64,000 nucleotides of DNA from Alnus glutinosa (taxonomy: Eukaryota > Streptophyta > Magnoliopsida > Fagales > Betulaceae), in the NCBI RefSeq assembly GCF_958979055.1, contig NC_084889.1:30632761-30696760 (forward strand). Reading direction: 5' to 3'. Numbering within the stretch: position 1 is the stretch's first letter; the number at the start of each line of letters is the position of its first letter. This document shows positions 35,436-44,894 of the stretch, in pieces. The position numbers were made by a program, and so were the translations under genes. The notes beneath the pieces are model-generated. The model was not told the origin of the DNA. It was given only the letters and a program-made list of their open reading frames with translations, and made no database searches.

Positions 35436-38400
35436 TTACATATAATATTTCCGGAGATGCTCGGCATTCCATGGTCTTTGCAGCTTTTTCCCGTTTGTAT
35501 CTTCAAGATGGTACGCTCCTTTTGGATTGCTTTTAATAACTCGGAATGGCCCTTCCCAGACCGGCCCCAGTTTCCCTTCCGTGGGGTCTTTAGCTGCCGC
35601 AGTGATTCTCCGTAACACCCAATCACCATCATTGAACGATCGGGGCCTCACCCTTTTATTATAATACCGAGCTGCCCTTTCTTGATATGCTGAAGTTCTG
35701 ACTTTCGCATCTCCTCGTTTTTCTTCCAGAAGATCTAGGTGCAGCTTTAATCCTGTGTTGTTGAATCCGGGATTATAGTGCTGAATGCGGAAGCTTGGGG
35801 AACCAATTTCGACTGGTATTACTGCTTCGACCCCGAAGGCTAGTGAATAAGGAGTTTCAGAAGTTGCCGAGCTGACTGTCGTCCGGTATGACCACATAAC
35901 CTCTGGTAGGTATTCTACCCATCCTCCCTTACGCTTCGGGAGTTTTTTCTTCAGTATCGTCACCAGAGTTTTGTTTGTTGCTTCGACCTGCCCATTTGAC
36001 TGTGGATAGTATACCGACGAGAAAAAATGCCGAATCTTGAGCTCATCGCACCACTCCTGGAATGGCTTGCAGTTGAATTGCGTTCCATTGTCAGTTATTA
36101 GGGCGTAAGGTATCCCAAATCTACATATGATTGCCTTCCAGAGGAAATTTTTAATTGCCCCGGTCGTGATAGTCATTAAAGGCTCCGCTTCTGCCCATTT
36201 GGTGAAGTAATCTACTGCAACCAACAGGAACCTGCAATTCCCCTTTCCCGTGAGCATGGGCCCTACAATGTCAACCCCCCATTGGGCAAACGGCCACGGT
36301 GAAGAAACCGAGCTAAGTTCTGCTGGTGGTTTTGTTTGTAACTTGGCGAACCTTTGGCACTTGTCACACCTTCGGACCATTTCCATTGACTCTTGATTCA
36401 TCGTCGGCCAATAGTAACCTGCTCGTACAGCCTTGTGTGCCAACATTCTACCCCCCGAGTGACTGCCACAGACTCCCTCATGGATTTCCTTTAACACATA
36501 ACTGGCCTCAGTTGCCGAGAGGCACTTTAATAATGGGAGTGAATAGCCTCGGCGATATAGAACGTTGTCGACAAGAGTGTATCGTGCTGATTGCATCCGG
36601 ATTTTCCGAGCCTCCTTCTTGTCATTTGGCAGTTGTCCGTTTTTGAGATATTCGATTACGTACCTTGCCCATTCAGGAATTATGTAGACGTCATCGATCT
36701 GCATTACCGGTCCGACATCCTCCACGGAAGGTCTGTCTAAAATGATAACCCGGTGTTTTGAAGCCGAAATTACTTCGTCTGCTGCTGATCCCAGCCGAGC
36801 CAATGCGTCAGCTCGTCCATTTTCGGCTCTTGGGATTTGTGTAACCACCACTTGCTCAAAGCTGTCCCAAAAACCCAACACCTTGGCGAGGTACTTTATC
36901 ATTTTTTCACCTTTGGCCTCAGATCCTCCTTGGATGTGGCCGACAACAACCTGTGAGTCGCTTCGTACTTCGAGGTTTTTTGCTCCTAGATGTTCTGCCA
37001 GGCTAAGGCCTGCTATTACCGCTTCGTACTCCGCCTCGTTGTTTGTGGTTGGAAAGTCTAACTTCAATGCCATTGCGATTTCCTCCTTGTCCGGTGTTAT
37101 CAAGACCACCCCAGCTCCGCTTCGGGAATTCGTGGATGATCCATCCACATAGGCTATCCAGGCTTCTTTCGCAGGCACTTCGTGGCTTTCGGGGAGATTG
37201 CTGAATTCGGCTATAAAGTCAGCCAGAACTTGGGCTTTGATGGTGGTTCTTGGATAGAACTCCAGGTCAAATTCTCCGAGTTCCACGGCCCAATTTACTA
37301 ACCTTCCTGAGAGGTCGGGCTTTTGCAATACTTTCTTCAAAGGATACTCTGTGAGTACCCTTATAGCATGTGCCTGGAAGTATGGTCGCAACCTTCGGGC
37401 GGAAGTAATAAGGGCAAAAGCTAATTTCTCAATCCGGGGATACCTTTCCTCGGCCTCGTGTAGCGCCCTACTTGTGAAGTATATCGGCTTTTGCAGTCCG
37501 GACTCCTCCCGGACCAAGACCGAGCTAACCGCAGATGGTGACACTGCTAAGTATAGATAGAGAATTTCCCCTTCTTCTGGTGAGCTTAGGAGCGGTGGGT
37601 TGGCTAGGTACTCTTTCAAATGTCCGAAAGCCACTTCGCATTCGTCGTTCCAAACAAACGCCTTCCGGAGTATCTTGAAGAAGGGCAAGCATTTATCTGT
37701 TGACCGAGAGATGAACCGGTTTAGGGCTGCAATTCTCCCGGTCAATTGTTGCAGTTGCTTTGTTGTACGAGGAGCTTGCATTTCAAGTATAGCTCGGACT
37801 TTTTCAGGGTTCGCCTCGATTCCTCTACTCGAGACCATGAATCCCAGAAATTTTCCGGATGAGACACCGAAAGCACATTTCGCCGGGTTTAACTTCATTT
37901 GATATCTCCTTAATGTGTCAAAGGTTTCTTCGAGGTCGGTCAGATGGTTGGTTGCTTTTCGGCTTTTTACCAACATGTCATCCACATATACTTCTACATT
38001 CCTGCCGATCTGGTCACGGAACATTCTGTTGACTAGCCATTGATAGGTTGCACCGGCATTCTTCAAGCCGAACGGCATCATGTTATAGCAATACAGCCCT
38101 CGGTCGGTAATGAAAGAGGTTTTTTCTTTATCGAGTTCGCTCATGTGTATCTGATTATACCCTGAGAAGGCATCCATAAAGCTTAAGAGCTCATGCCCCG
38201 AGGTGGAGTCGATAAGGACATCCATCCGGGGGAGAGGGAAACTATCTTTTGGGCATGCCTTGTTGAGATCGGTGAAGTCCACGCACATTCTCCATTTTCC
38301 GTTTGACTTTCTCACCAGGACAACGTTGGCCAGCCACTGGGGGTAGTCCACCTCTCGGATAAAACCGGCCTTTAACAGCCTTTCCACTTCCTCATGTATG

Positions 38401-38669
38401 GCTTGGTTTCTTTCTGGAGCAAAGCATCTTCTTTTTTGCTTAACGGGTCGGTGATTAGGGTCGACATTTAGCCTATGCGAAATTACCGAAGGATCAATCC
38501 CCGGCATATCGTCATGGCCCCAGGCGAACACGTCGGTGTTATTCCGAAGGAAAGCTACCAAGGATTCTTCGACTTCCGAAGATAACAGGGATCCGACCCT
38601 AACTTTTTTCCCGTTACCTCCTATTTCAAATTCTTTCATCTCCTCGGTTGGTTCCCCCTGCTGTGATTG
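35436..38669 (-). CDS. Tat Gypsy pol: RT, RNase H, aRNH, integrase
   Basis: Read in the same frame as gag-protease, after one amber codon; the first Met is at 38639 and gives 1067 residues. Counting from that Met: reverse transcriptase at about 85-260 with FMDAFSGY (Asp156) and the active-site YVDD at 218-221; the Ty3-type RNase H at about 325-430; a second, archaeal-type RNase H at about 493-615 with YVDGSS (Asp499), NNEAEYEA, RSDSQ (Asp561) and GRADALAR (Asp611). Integrase follows with the zinc motif H720, H727, C758, C761 and catalytic Asp790, Asp850 and Glu886 in GQVEATNK. No internal stop was found. The enzymes copy and insert the element. The second RNase H is typical of Tat elements. 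Confidence 0.95.
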   Translation of the reverse strand, partial: QSQQGEPTEEMKEFEIGGNGKKVRVGSLLSSEVEESLVAFLRNNTDVFAWGHDDMPGIDPSVISHRLNVDPNHRPVKQKRRCFAPERNQAIHEEVERLLKAGFIREVDYPQWLANVVLVRKSNGKWRMCVDFTDLNKACPKDSFPLPRMDVLIDSTSGHELLSFMDAFSGYNQIHMSELDKEKTSFITDRGLYCYNMMPFGLKNAGATYQWLVNRMFRDQIGRNVEVYVDDMLVKSRKATNHLTDLEETFDTLRRYQMKLNPAKCAFGVSSGKFLGFMVSSRGIEANPEKVRAILEMQAPRTTKQLQQLTGRIAALNRFISRSTDKCLPFFKILRKAFVWNDECEVAFGHLKEYLANPPLLSSPEEGEILYLYLAVSPSAVSSVLVREESGLQKPIYFTSRALHEAEERYPRIEKLAFALITSARRLRPYFQAHAIRVLTEYPLKKVLQKPDLSGRLVNWAVELGEFDLEFYPRTTIKAQVLADFIAEFSNLPESHEVPAKEAWIAYVDGSSTNSRSGAGVVLITPDKEEIAMALKLDFPTTNNEAEYEAVIAGLSLAEHLGAKNLEVRSDSQVVVGHIQGGSEAKGEKMIKYLAKVLGFWDSFEQVVVTQIPRAENGRADALARLGSAADEVISASKHRVIILDRPSVEDVGPVMQIDDVYIIPEWARYVIEYLKNGQLPNDKKEARKIRMQSARYTLVDNVLYRRGYSLPLLKCLSATEASYVLKEIHEGVCGSHSGGRMLAHKAVRAGYYWPTMNQESMEMVRRCDKCQRFAKLQTKPPAELSSVSSPWPFAQWGVDIVGPMLTGKGNCRFLLVAVDYFTKWAEAEPLMTITTGAIKNFLWKAIICRFGIPYALITDNGTQFNCKPFQEWCDELKIRHFFSSVYYPQSNGQVEATNKTLVTILKKKLPKRKGGWVEYLPEVMWSYRTTVSSATSETPYSLAFGVEAVIPVEIGSPSFRIQHYNPGFNNTGLKLHLDLLEEKRGDAKVRTSAYQERAARYYNKRVRPRSFNDGDWVLRRITAAAKDPTEGKLGPVWEGPFRVIKSNPKGAYHLEDTNGKKLQRPWNAEHLRKYYM

Positions 38670-38672
38670 CTA
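38661..38672 (-). promoter_or_regulatory. Amber codon with readthrough-type context between gag and pol
   Basis: On the minus strand the gag-protease frame ends TAG (38672-38670), followed directly by CAATCA and then pol in the same frame. TAG-CAATCA fits the UAG-CARYYA readthrough context known from tobamoviruses. Readthrough is inferred, not shown. Confidence 0.6.
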
Positions 38673-40976
38673 TTTCTCGCCCTTCTCCCTGCAGCTCTTC
38701 TGTGAAGGGGTTCCTTTCAGCGTTATGTTGTAACACTGACGTGCCACTCCCTGCTCTCCCCTTACTTCCCCAACACCTCTCTCGGTTGGGAATTTGATCT
38801 TCAAATGTGAAGTGGAAGTGACCGCCTTCAGATCATTAAGTGCTGTTCTTCCAATGATGGCGTTGTAGGCCGAGGGTTTATCGATCAACAAAAACTTGAC
38901 CATAATAGTTTTTGTGGTCGGATAATCCCCAGCAGTTACGGGGAGTTCAATGGACCCAATCGGCAAGACCTGTTCCCCAGCAAATCCTACCAGAGGGCAG
39001 GTAGCCGGGATCACCTTTTCTGGGCTGATCTCCATGTTCCGAAAGGCTGACCAATATAGGATATCAGCCGAGCTCCCATTATCAATGAACATTCGATGAA
39101 TTCGGTGGTTAGCCACCTGCAGCGTGACCACGATCGCGTCGGTATGCGGAAGTGAAACTCCCGCGTAATCTTCATCTGAAAACCCCACCACCATAGATTC
39201 CCTCCTGTGGGATTTGTGGGGTCTTTCTATAGCCATCACCTCCTGATGTTTCTGATACCGAGCGTATGCCTTCCTATCCGCACTTGTTTCTCCTCCTCCG
39301 CCAAAGCCTCCAAATATAGTTCGGATGTCGGCGATGACCGGCCCATTCCGTGGCTCATGACCTTGTGCGCCTCTGCTTCTGCTTCTGTCTCGGTGAGGTT
39401 CATCCCTTCTGTCTCGGCGATCCTCATTACGTCTCTGAGGAGAACGCCCTCTATGTCTCTGAGGAGAACGCTCTCTATGTCTCTGAGGAGAACGCTCCCC
39501 ACGTCCTTGCTCTCGGTCTCTACGCTCTTGAGGCCTCTGATTCTGCCGAGGCAGGCCCTGGTTGTCTGCTATGAAACGGAGTAACTTTCCGTTTTTGATA
39601 AACTTCTCGATCAGGATTCTGAGATTTCTGCACTCCTCGGTAACATGACCCCGAGCATTATGGTACGCGCAGAACTTGTGTCTATTTTCTTCCCTTACCT
39701 GCTTGTTGTGAAGGGGAAAAGGCCTCTCATAATGCGGATCCTTCTTGATTTCCATTAATACCTCGTTAATGGGAGCATTCAAAGGAGTCCACTCCTCTAT
39801 AGAGAACTGGTAATACTTTGCTGGTTTGTTTTCTGTCCGCTTTTCTTCTTTCTGACTCTTTTTTTCCTTCTTTACGGAGTTGTTAGATTCCGCAACCTTC
39901 TGCCTTTGGGATTCCCTCAGAGCTGAGAGGGTTTCCTCTTGGTTTACATATTTCTCAATCACGTCTGTCAAGTCGGTCAAACTTTCAGGGTGATTGAGAG
40001 CAATTTCCGACATCAAGGGCCCTTCCACTCGTAAGCCCTGATATAAGGCAGCATAGACCATTTCGTCAGTTGGATTATCAACTGTGAGCTTTGCTTGATT
40101 GAATCGGGCCATATAGTCTTTCAGAGACTCGCCCTCCTTTTGGCGCATCGCCATCAGTTGCCCAGAAGGCTTCTTCCTCTTACACCCAGCCAGGAATTGA
40201 GTTACGAATTTCCGCCCGAGATCATCAAAACTTGTGATGGAATTTGGCGGGAGTTTTCGGAACCAATCCCGAGCCGAACCGGACAGGGTAAGTGGAAAAG
40301 CTCGGCATGCCATCTCCTGAGGGGACCCATGTAGGTCCATATGCATCTTATAGCTGTCGAGATGCTCAGTGGGATCTTCAATCCCGGTATATGCTTGAAT
40401 GGCCGGAATTTTAAATTTCTCCGGAAGTTGAATTGCCAAGACATGCTCGGTAAATGGGGAAGACCTGTTCAACAGGCTATCCACCCGAGAAGTCTTTCCT
40501 TTGTGGTTTTGTTGGATTTCGAGTTGCAGTCGGTTATACTTATCTTCATATTTCTCATCAAGGGTGGCGATGGCTTCATTAAGTCTTCTTTCTTCATGTT
40601 GATGATTCACCATACCTCCACCAGGAGGGGGGTTTGCGATCCCTTCAGCTGCCCGGGGTTGATCTTCTTGCTGAGTTCTTTCTGTGACCCTTCTGCTCTC
40701 CCTGTCTGCTTCGTTGTGGGTATTGCTCTCTTCTTCTTCATTTCCCTCGGCCATTTCAGGAATTCGTTCGTCCGCCAATCGCCTTAAGAGACGAAGGTTC
40801 TGCTGAGTTAGGACCTCCATGTCCCTAGACATCTGGGCCAGTCGTGCCTCCGTCTCAGTTGCATTCTGGTGAGACCCACCTCCCGTCTCGTGGCGAGGAA
40901 CGTTTGCCCCTGAGGTCGTGGCTCTTGTTCGTACCATTTCAGATAATTTTGTTTTTGCGTAGAAAACGACACACAC
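38670..40976 (-). CDS. Tat Gypsy gag-protease
   Basis: Up to 768 residues; Met14 (MVRTRATTSG, 40937) is the more likely start, since the preceding residues overlap the leader. Residues about 215-350 form the retrotransposon gag domain (AFPLTLSGSARDWFRKLPPN, YMARFNQAKLTV). A compact zinc-knuckle-like motif CAYHNARGHVTEEC lies at 436-449. Residues about 480-540 are Arg/Ser-rich, with SPQRHR repeats from a 24-bp DNA repeat at 39431-39502. The aspartic protease follows, with active-site IDNGSSADIL at about 631-640 and ending near IIGRTALND. Gag would form the particle and the protease would cleave the polyprotein. The frame is complete. Confidence 0.93.
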   Translation of the reverse strand: MCVVFYAKTKLSEMVRTRATTSGANVPRHETGGGSHQNATETEARLAQMSRDMEVLTQQNLRLLRRLADERIPEMAEGNEEEESNTHNEADRESRRVTERTQQEDQPRAAEGIANPPPGGGMVNHQHEERRLNEAIATLDEKYEDKYNRLQLEIQQNHKGKTSRVDSLLNRSSPFTEHVLAIQLPEKFKIPAIQAYTGIEDPTEHLDSYKMHMDLHGSPQEMACRAFPLTLSGSARDWFRKLPPNSITSFDDLGRKFVTQFLAGCKRKKPSGQLMAMRQKEGESLKDYMARFNQAKLTVDNPTDEMVYAALYQGLRVEGPLMSEIALNHPESLTDLTDVIEKYVNQEETLSALRESQRQKVAESNNSVKKEKKSQKEEKRTENKPAKYYQFSIEEWTPLNAPINEVLMEIKKDPHYERPFPLHNKQVREENRHKFCAYHNARGHVTEECRNLRILIEKFIKNGKLLRFIADNQGLPRQNQRPQERRDREQGRGERSPQRHRERSPQRHRGRSPQRRNEDRRDRRDEPHRDRSRSRGAQGHEPRNGPVIADIRTIFGGFGGGGETSADRKAYARYQKHQEVMAIERPHKSHRRESMVVGFSDEDYAGVSLPHTDAIVVTLQVANHRIHRMFIDNGSSADILYWSAFRNMEISPEKVIPATCPLVGFAGEQVLPIGSIELPVTAGDYPTTKTIMVKFLLIDKPSAYNAIIGRTALNDLKAVTSTSHLKIKFPTERGVGEVRGEQGVARQCYNITLKGTPSQKSCREKGEK
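39431..39502 (-). repeat. 24-bp coding repeat in gag (Arg/Ser-rich)
   Basis: Three units starting at 39431, 39455 and 39479 (GTCTCTGAGGAGAACGC on the plus strand) encode the SPQRHR-type repeats. Confidence 0.85.
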
Positions 40977-40996
40977 GTACTAGTCGTTCCCACAGA

Positions 40997-41004
40997 TGGC
41001 GCCA
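40997..41004 (-). other. Primer-binding site region of the Tat element
   Basis: Three bases inside the 5' LTR end the minus strand reads TTTGGCGCCATCTGTGGGAA, the usual start of internal sequence in plant Gypsy elements. The tRNA used is not assigned. Confidence 0.65.
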
Positions 41005-41007
41005 AAC

Positions 41008-41623
41008 TGTTAGAACAGTTTTTGATATGGTAGTTGATGAACCAGTCGAGCCTATCTTCGCTATCCTGCAAGTAAAACAAACTAGGTCGGGGGGAATCCG
41101 ACAATCCCACTCCGATGCCTTTGTCAGTTTTTATCTTAGGTGTATATCACTCTTATAATCAGAATGAGCAATCTAAATTACCTGCCCAGTAGTGAGGTAT
41201 TTATACATGTCGTGTTGCAAGCGATCTGGTTCTTTCGTTGGACCACGTGTCAGGTTTGGAGTGGGATCAGGGCACACGCTTAACAATCGTGGCCAGGTTG
41301 GTTTTTTAACCGTCTGGAGATCGTGGAGAATAATGCTTCACGACCACTACTGGAATCTGTTCTCAACCGCCGACGCGATCGTGGTCCAGTCGGTCTTCAA
41401 CTGCTCTTAGATCGTGGGGACACCTTCCTAAGTAGTAGCGGTCGTGTAGGTAGTGGGGTTTCCTCCCTGGCTGGTACAAGGTCGGTAATTTACCGTCCTT
41501 AGCCATATCGTGGAAGTCGGCAAATTACCGCCTTAAATACGCAGACTCGGCTAATTAGCCGAGTATGATTCTGATGGGTCGTGAATCTGGCCCATTGGGC
41601 GAGATCGGGATTATTTCCCAACA
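41008..41623 (-). repeat. 5' LTR of the Tat element
   Basis: 616 bp bounded by TG and CA, followed by the target duplication GCTGA at 41624-41628. It carries the promoter of the genomic RNA. Confidence 0.95.
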
Positions 41624-41628
41624 GCTGA

Positions 41629-41780
41629 CTAATAGAATCTATTAATTTTTTGATGGAAAATATGTTCATGGACTGATTTGTAATTATTGTTTACTATGAG
41701 GATCTCTCATGAACTTTTTGAATCACAGGGAGTAAAAAATAATTATGGCCAATTCTAGGGACCAACAATACAATTATCCC
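41629..41780. mobile_element. Right end of the split MULE-type foldback element
   Basis: The outer right arm continues directly from the sequence before 30320 once the Gypsy element and one GCTGA are removed. It ends CAATTATCCC before the 9-bp duplication TAAAAATTA (41781-41789). Confidence 0.85.
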
Positions 41781-41824
41781 TAAAAATTATACACTTACAA
41801 ATATGAGTGTAAGTACATAACATT

Positions 41825-42083
41825 TTTCTTTAATTAGTAAAAGCTTTCTAGAGTCATTGGTGGTGGCTAAGACACGCCAAAGTGTGATGGAATTAGAATT
41901 TTCTATTTGGAGGGCTAAAGTATAAATGAGGGATCAAATTTCTTTTTAGTAAAGGTCTAATCTAATTTTTAAGCTTAAAAGTACATATATATTTAACTTA
42001 ATAAAAAAACTTTAAAAGAAAATCTAAAAACTAAGGGAGACCATTGCCCCCTTCGTTTATACATGGGTGTGTCCCTAATGACT
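41825..42083. repeat. Repeat family R, copy 2 (left of the hAT insertion)
   Basis: AAAGCTTTCTAGAGTCATTG, GGCTAAGACACGCC, TTTCTATTTGGAGGGC and ACATGGGTGTGTCCCTAA match copies 1 and 3. The family resumes after the hAT element at 43680 (CCAATGCTAAAGATATACTT, AAATCACATCAATTTT). Confidence 0.7.
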
Positions 42084-42254
42084 CAAGGCCGGTTGGAGCC
42101 TTAGGTGGATTAGGCAGTTGCCTAAGGCCCTCAATTTAATAAGGCCTTAATTATTATTATTTTATTATTTTTTGAAAAAAAGCCTTAATTACCAACAATA
42201 CACTTTAATAAGCTCCGAAATTATGGTAAAAATAAATTTAAGAAATGCATTAAA

Positions 42255-42990
42255 ATTAAAAAAAAATGCTAAGAAGATATGGAAAGTCTCAAAAGTCATA
42301 AATATCTTAATTACCAAAATTGAAGGCCTTAAGTTAAGTCCAAAGTTCAAAGATAAAATAAAATAAAATAAAATAAATGCTAAGAAGATATGGAAAGTCT
42401 TAAAAGTCTGGCTTTTGAGGCTTTAATTACCAAAATTGAAACCCTAAAAATTGAAAGCCTTAAATTAAGTCCAACATTCAAAGACAAAATAAAATGACAA
42501 AAAAAATAAATAAATGCTAAGAAGATATCGAAAGTATCAAAAGTCATGAAGTCTTTAATTACCAAAATTGAAGACCTTAAGTTAAGTCCAACGTTCAAAA
42601 AACAAAATAGAATGAAAAATACAAAATAAAAAATAAATACTAAAAAGATATAGAAAGTCTCCGAACTCAAAAGTCATGAAGGCCTTCTGTTAAGCTTTGG
42701 TATGTCAAGGCTTTAGTTTGTAATTTCGTTTTCAAGTATCTAAAATAAAAAAAAAAAAAGGAAAAAATAAAAAAAGAAAAAAAAAAAGAAGGTCATGAAG
42801 GCCTTAAGTTAAGTCCAATATTCAAAAACAAAATAGAATGAGAAAAAATAAATCCTAAAAAGATATGGAAAGTATAAAAAATTATGAAGGACTTAATTAC
42901 CAAAATTGAAGGCATTAAGTTAAGTCCAACATTCAAAGACAAAATACAATAGAAAAAACCAAAAAAAAAGCTAAGAAGATGGAAAGACTC
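42255..42990. repeat. Degenerate tandem repeats, about 110-140 bp units
   Basis: TGCTAAGAAGATATGGAAAG recurs near 42267, 42378, 42515, 42639, 42853 and 42968. Each is followed by TTAATTACCAAAATTGAAG and TTAAGTTAAGTCCAA. Unit length and sequence vary. Confidence 0.7.
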
Positions 42991-43099
42991 TAAGTTTCCA
43001 TTTTAAATCATACTCTTTATAAGACCCTATCAAAAATCCTACTCTTTATAAGTTTCCATTTTTATCTCAATTTTTCTATCCAAGTCCTATTCGAATTTG

Positions 43100-43482
43100 A
43101 ATTTATCTCTTCTTCTCCATTTTCATTATTTCTCAGTAACTTACTATGCAATTCCTTAAAATCATTCCAGAAATTTTTATTTTCAGAACTAAAAGTTTTA
43201 ACAGAAATTTTACAAATAGAAGAAAGTGCTCAAATTGGCACATTAAATTATATAAAAATACTTGAGGTAAAAAAAAAAAAAAAATTATATAAAAAGACTT
43301 AATTTTTTTCTTGATGCAAGTATCGCTTATATAATTTTATTGACAATACCTGTTACAGTTGCTTATGTAGAGAGAAGTTTTTCAAAATTAAAATTAATAA
43401 AATCTTACTTAAGATCAACAATGTCACGAGAAAGATTAAATGGATTAGCCATATTATCAATTAAAAATGAAACGTTCCTATA
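43100..43482 (+). pseudogene. hAT transposase C-terminus (dimerisation domain)
   Basis: From 43313 an unbroken frame of about 56 codons reads LLTIPVTVAYVERSFSKLKL, then KSYLRSTMSRERLNGLAILS, ending at a TAA. This is the hAT C-terminal dimerisation region of the ZMYM1/DUF4371-type family. Before it, SELKVLTEILQIEES and LNYIKILE are recognisable, separated by frame breaks and an A run. The catalytic region is missing. Confidence 0.75.
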
Positions 43483-43689
43483 AAAAAAATAAAAAGGAAC
43501 AAGGTTAAAAAAACTCAAATATAAAAACTTGATAAAAAATTTTGCATCAAAAAAGCGAGAAGAATGATATTTAAATAAAAATATAATTTTAAATAAATAA
43601 TATTTAATTTTAAATAAAAACCCTTTCTTAAACTTCTTCCCCAAGACTCCAAAATACATCAAGTCGGCCCGTAAAGACCAATGCTAAAG

Positions 43690-44215
43690 ATATACTTTTA
43701 AAATCACATCAATTTTAAAATGACATAAAAATAAAAATAAAAAAATAAAGACATTTAACATTGTCCATCTCAAAAATCTTCGCCAAAGAGTAAAAAAGAA
43801 AAAAAGGGAAAAAACTGAATTTAATAATGGGAAGAAATAAGTTTTACTTTAATGAAAAATGTTTTTTTTTTCAATGAATAAAAAATTTCTTCAGACCTTT
43901 TAAATCTCGTTTGTATTCCTCTCTCCCACCCTACTGAAAACCCTCTCTCCCTCTCCAAATTCCCCCCACGAAAACTCTCTCCCTCTCTCTCTGGAACGGG
44001 TTCCAGCCCGGCAGTAAGAGCTCTGGCGTCTCCGGCGAGATAAAAACTGGTACTCTCCGGTTCTCTCTCTAGCATTTTTATGGGTATATTGTAGTGGGTG
44101 AAGTTTTGGCTTAATGTTTCTCCATGTTCTAGATCTCGCCTCCGTTCTCTGTCTCTCTCCGCTGGCGTTCTTCTCTACCGGTGCCGTCTCCACCGCCGGT
44201 GACTCTCTTCTCTCT
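43690..44215. other. CT-rich spacer, no supported gene
   Basis: A pyrimidine-rich stretch at about 43920-44200 (CTCTCTCC blocks) resembles a plant 5' leader, but no coding sequence follows it. Confidence 0.3.
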
Positions 44216-44815
44216 GAAATTAGTGAAATTTTTGAATCATATTGTTTGAAATTTTTGCTTGGTTCTGATTTGGTTTGAGGGGAAAAAAAGAAGCAAAAAA
44301 CAGAATTGTTTTGCTACAGTAGGTCTTTTGATTTATATTGGGTTTTGATTTTGGAAATAATATAAGCTGATTGTTGGATGGTGTGGGTGATTTTTCTTGG
44401 TTCTAATTCGGTTTGAGGGGAAAAAAACGATTTGATTTGGTATTGCGTATTTTGATTTATTTTGGGTTTTGATTTTGGTTGTAGTTTGTTGTTAGTGGGT
44501 GATTTTGTGATGAATTTTTTGCTTGATTATGATTCAGTTTTAGGGAAAAAAAAACAAGGATTTCTTTTGGTATTGGTAATTTTGATTTATTTTGGGTTTT
44601 GATTTTGGTTGTAGTTTGTTGTTAGTGGGTGATTTTGTAATGAAATCTTTGCTTGATTATGATTCAGCTTGAGGGAAAAAAAAAGAAAGATTTGTTTTGG
44701 TATCGGTAATTTTGATTTATTTTGGGTTTTGATTTTGGTTGTAGTTTATTGTTAGTGGGTGATTTGGTGATGAAATTTTTGCTTGGTTCTAATTCGGTAA
44801 TTTTATTTAATTTTG
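44216..44815. repeat. 130-bp minisatellite, about four units
   Basis: TTTGATTTATTTTGGGTTTT recurs at 44451, 44581 and 44711 (period 130), with a more diverged unit near 44327. Each unit contains GTTGTTAGTGGGTGATTTTG and a GGGAAAAAAA run. It is T-rich on the plus strand and noncoding. Confidence 0.85.
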
Positions 44816-44894
44816 AATTTAATAATATTTTTTACTACCGCATTAAAAATTATACACAAAAAAAATTGAGTACACTTATATGGTATTTCTTTTT

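Larger units (their letters stand above)
30320..41623 (-). mobile_element. Ty3/Gypsy LTR retrotransposon, Tat lineage, nearly intact
   Basis: The element is 11,304 bp and runs on the minus strand: 5' LTR (41008-41623), primer-binding site, gag-protease, amber codon, reverse transcriptase, RNase H, second RNase H, integrase, tandem array, antisense gene, polypurine tract, 3' LTR (30320-30935). The 5-bp duplication GCTGA is perfect at both ends (30315-30319, 41624-41628). The additional archaeal-type RNase H and an antisense ORF 3' of pol are marks of the Tat lineage (Retand/Grande-like). Both LTRs are 616 bp and differ at three positions by my alignment, so the insertion is young. It landed in the inverted-repeat arm of an older MULE-type element. 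Confidence 0.95.
42084..43671 (+). mobile_element. hAT transposon remnant, 1588 bp
   Basis: The left end is CAAGGCCGGTTGGAGCC and the right end AAGTCGGCCCG, imperfect inverted hAT termini. The 8-bp flanks TAATGACT (42076-42083) and TAAAGACC (43672-43679) are a diverged target duplication. Inside are a degenerate tandem array and the C-terminal end of a hAT transposase. Sister copies of repeat family R lack it, confirming an insertion. Confidence 0.75.

Noticed and set aside
36326..37902. Plus-strand open frames of 69-136 codons
   Set aside because: They are antisense shadows of the pol gene, with no start context or family resemblance.
38536..40787. Plus-strand frames across gag
   Set aside because: Antisense shadows; the Arg/Ser repeat on the real strand explains their repetitive translation.
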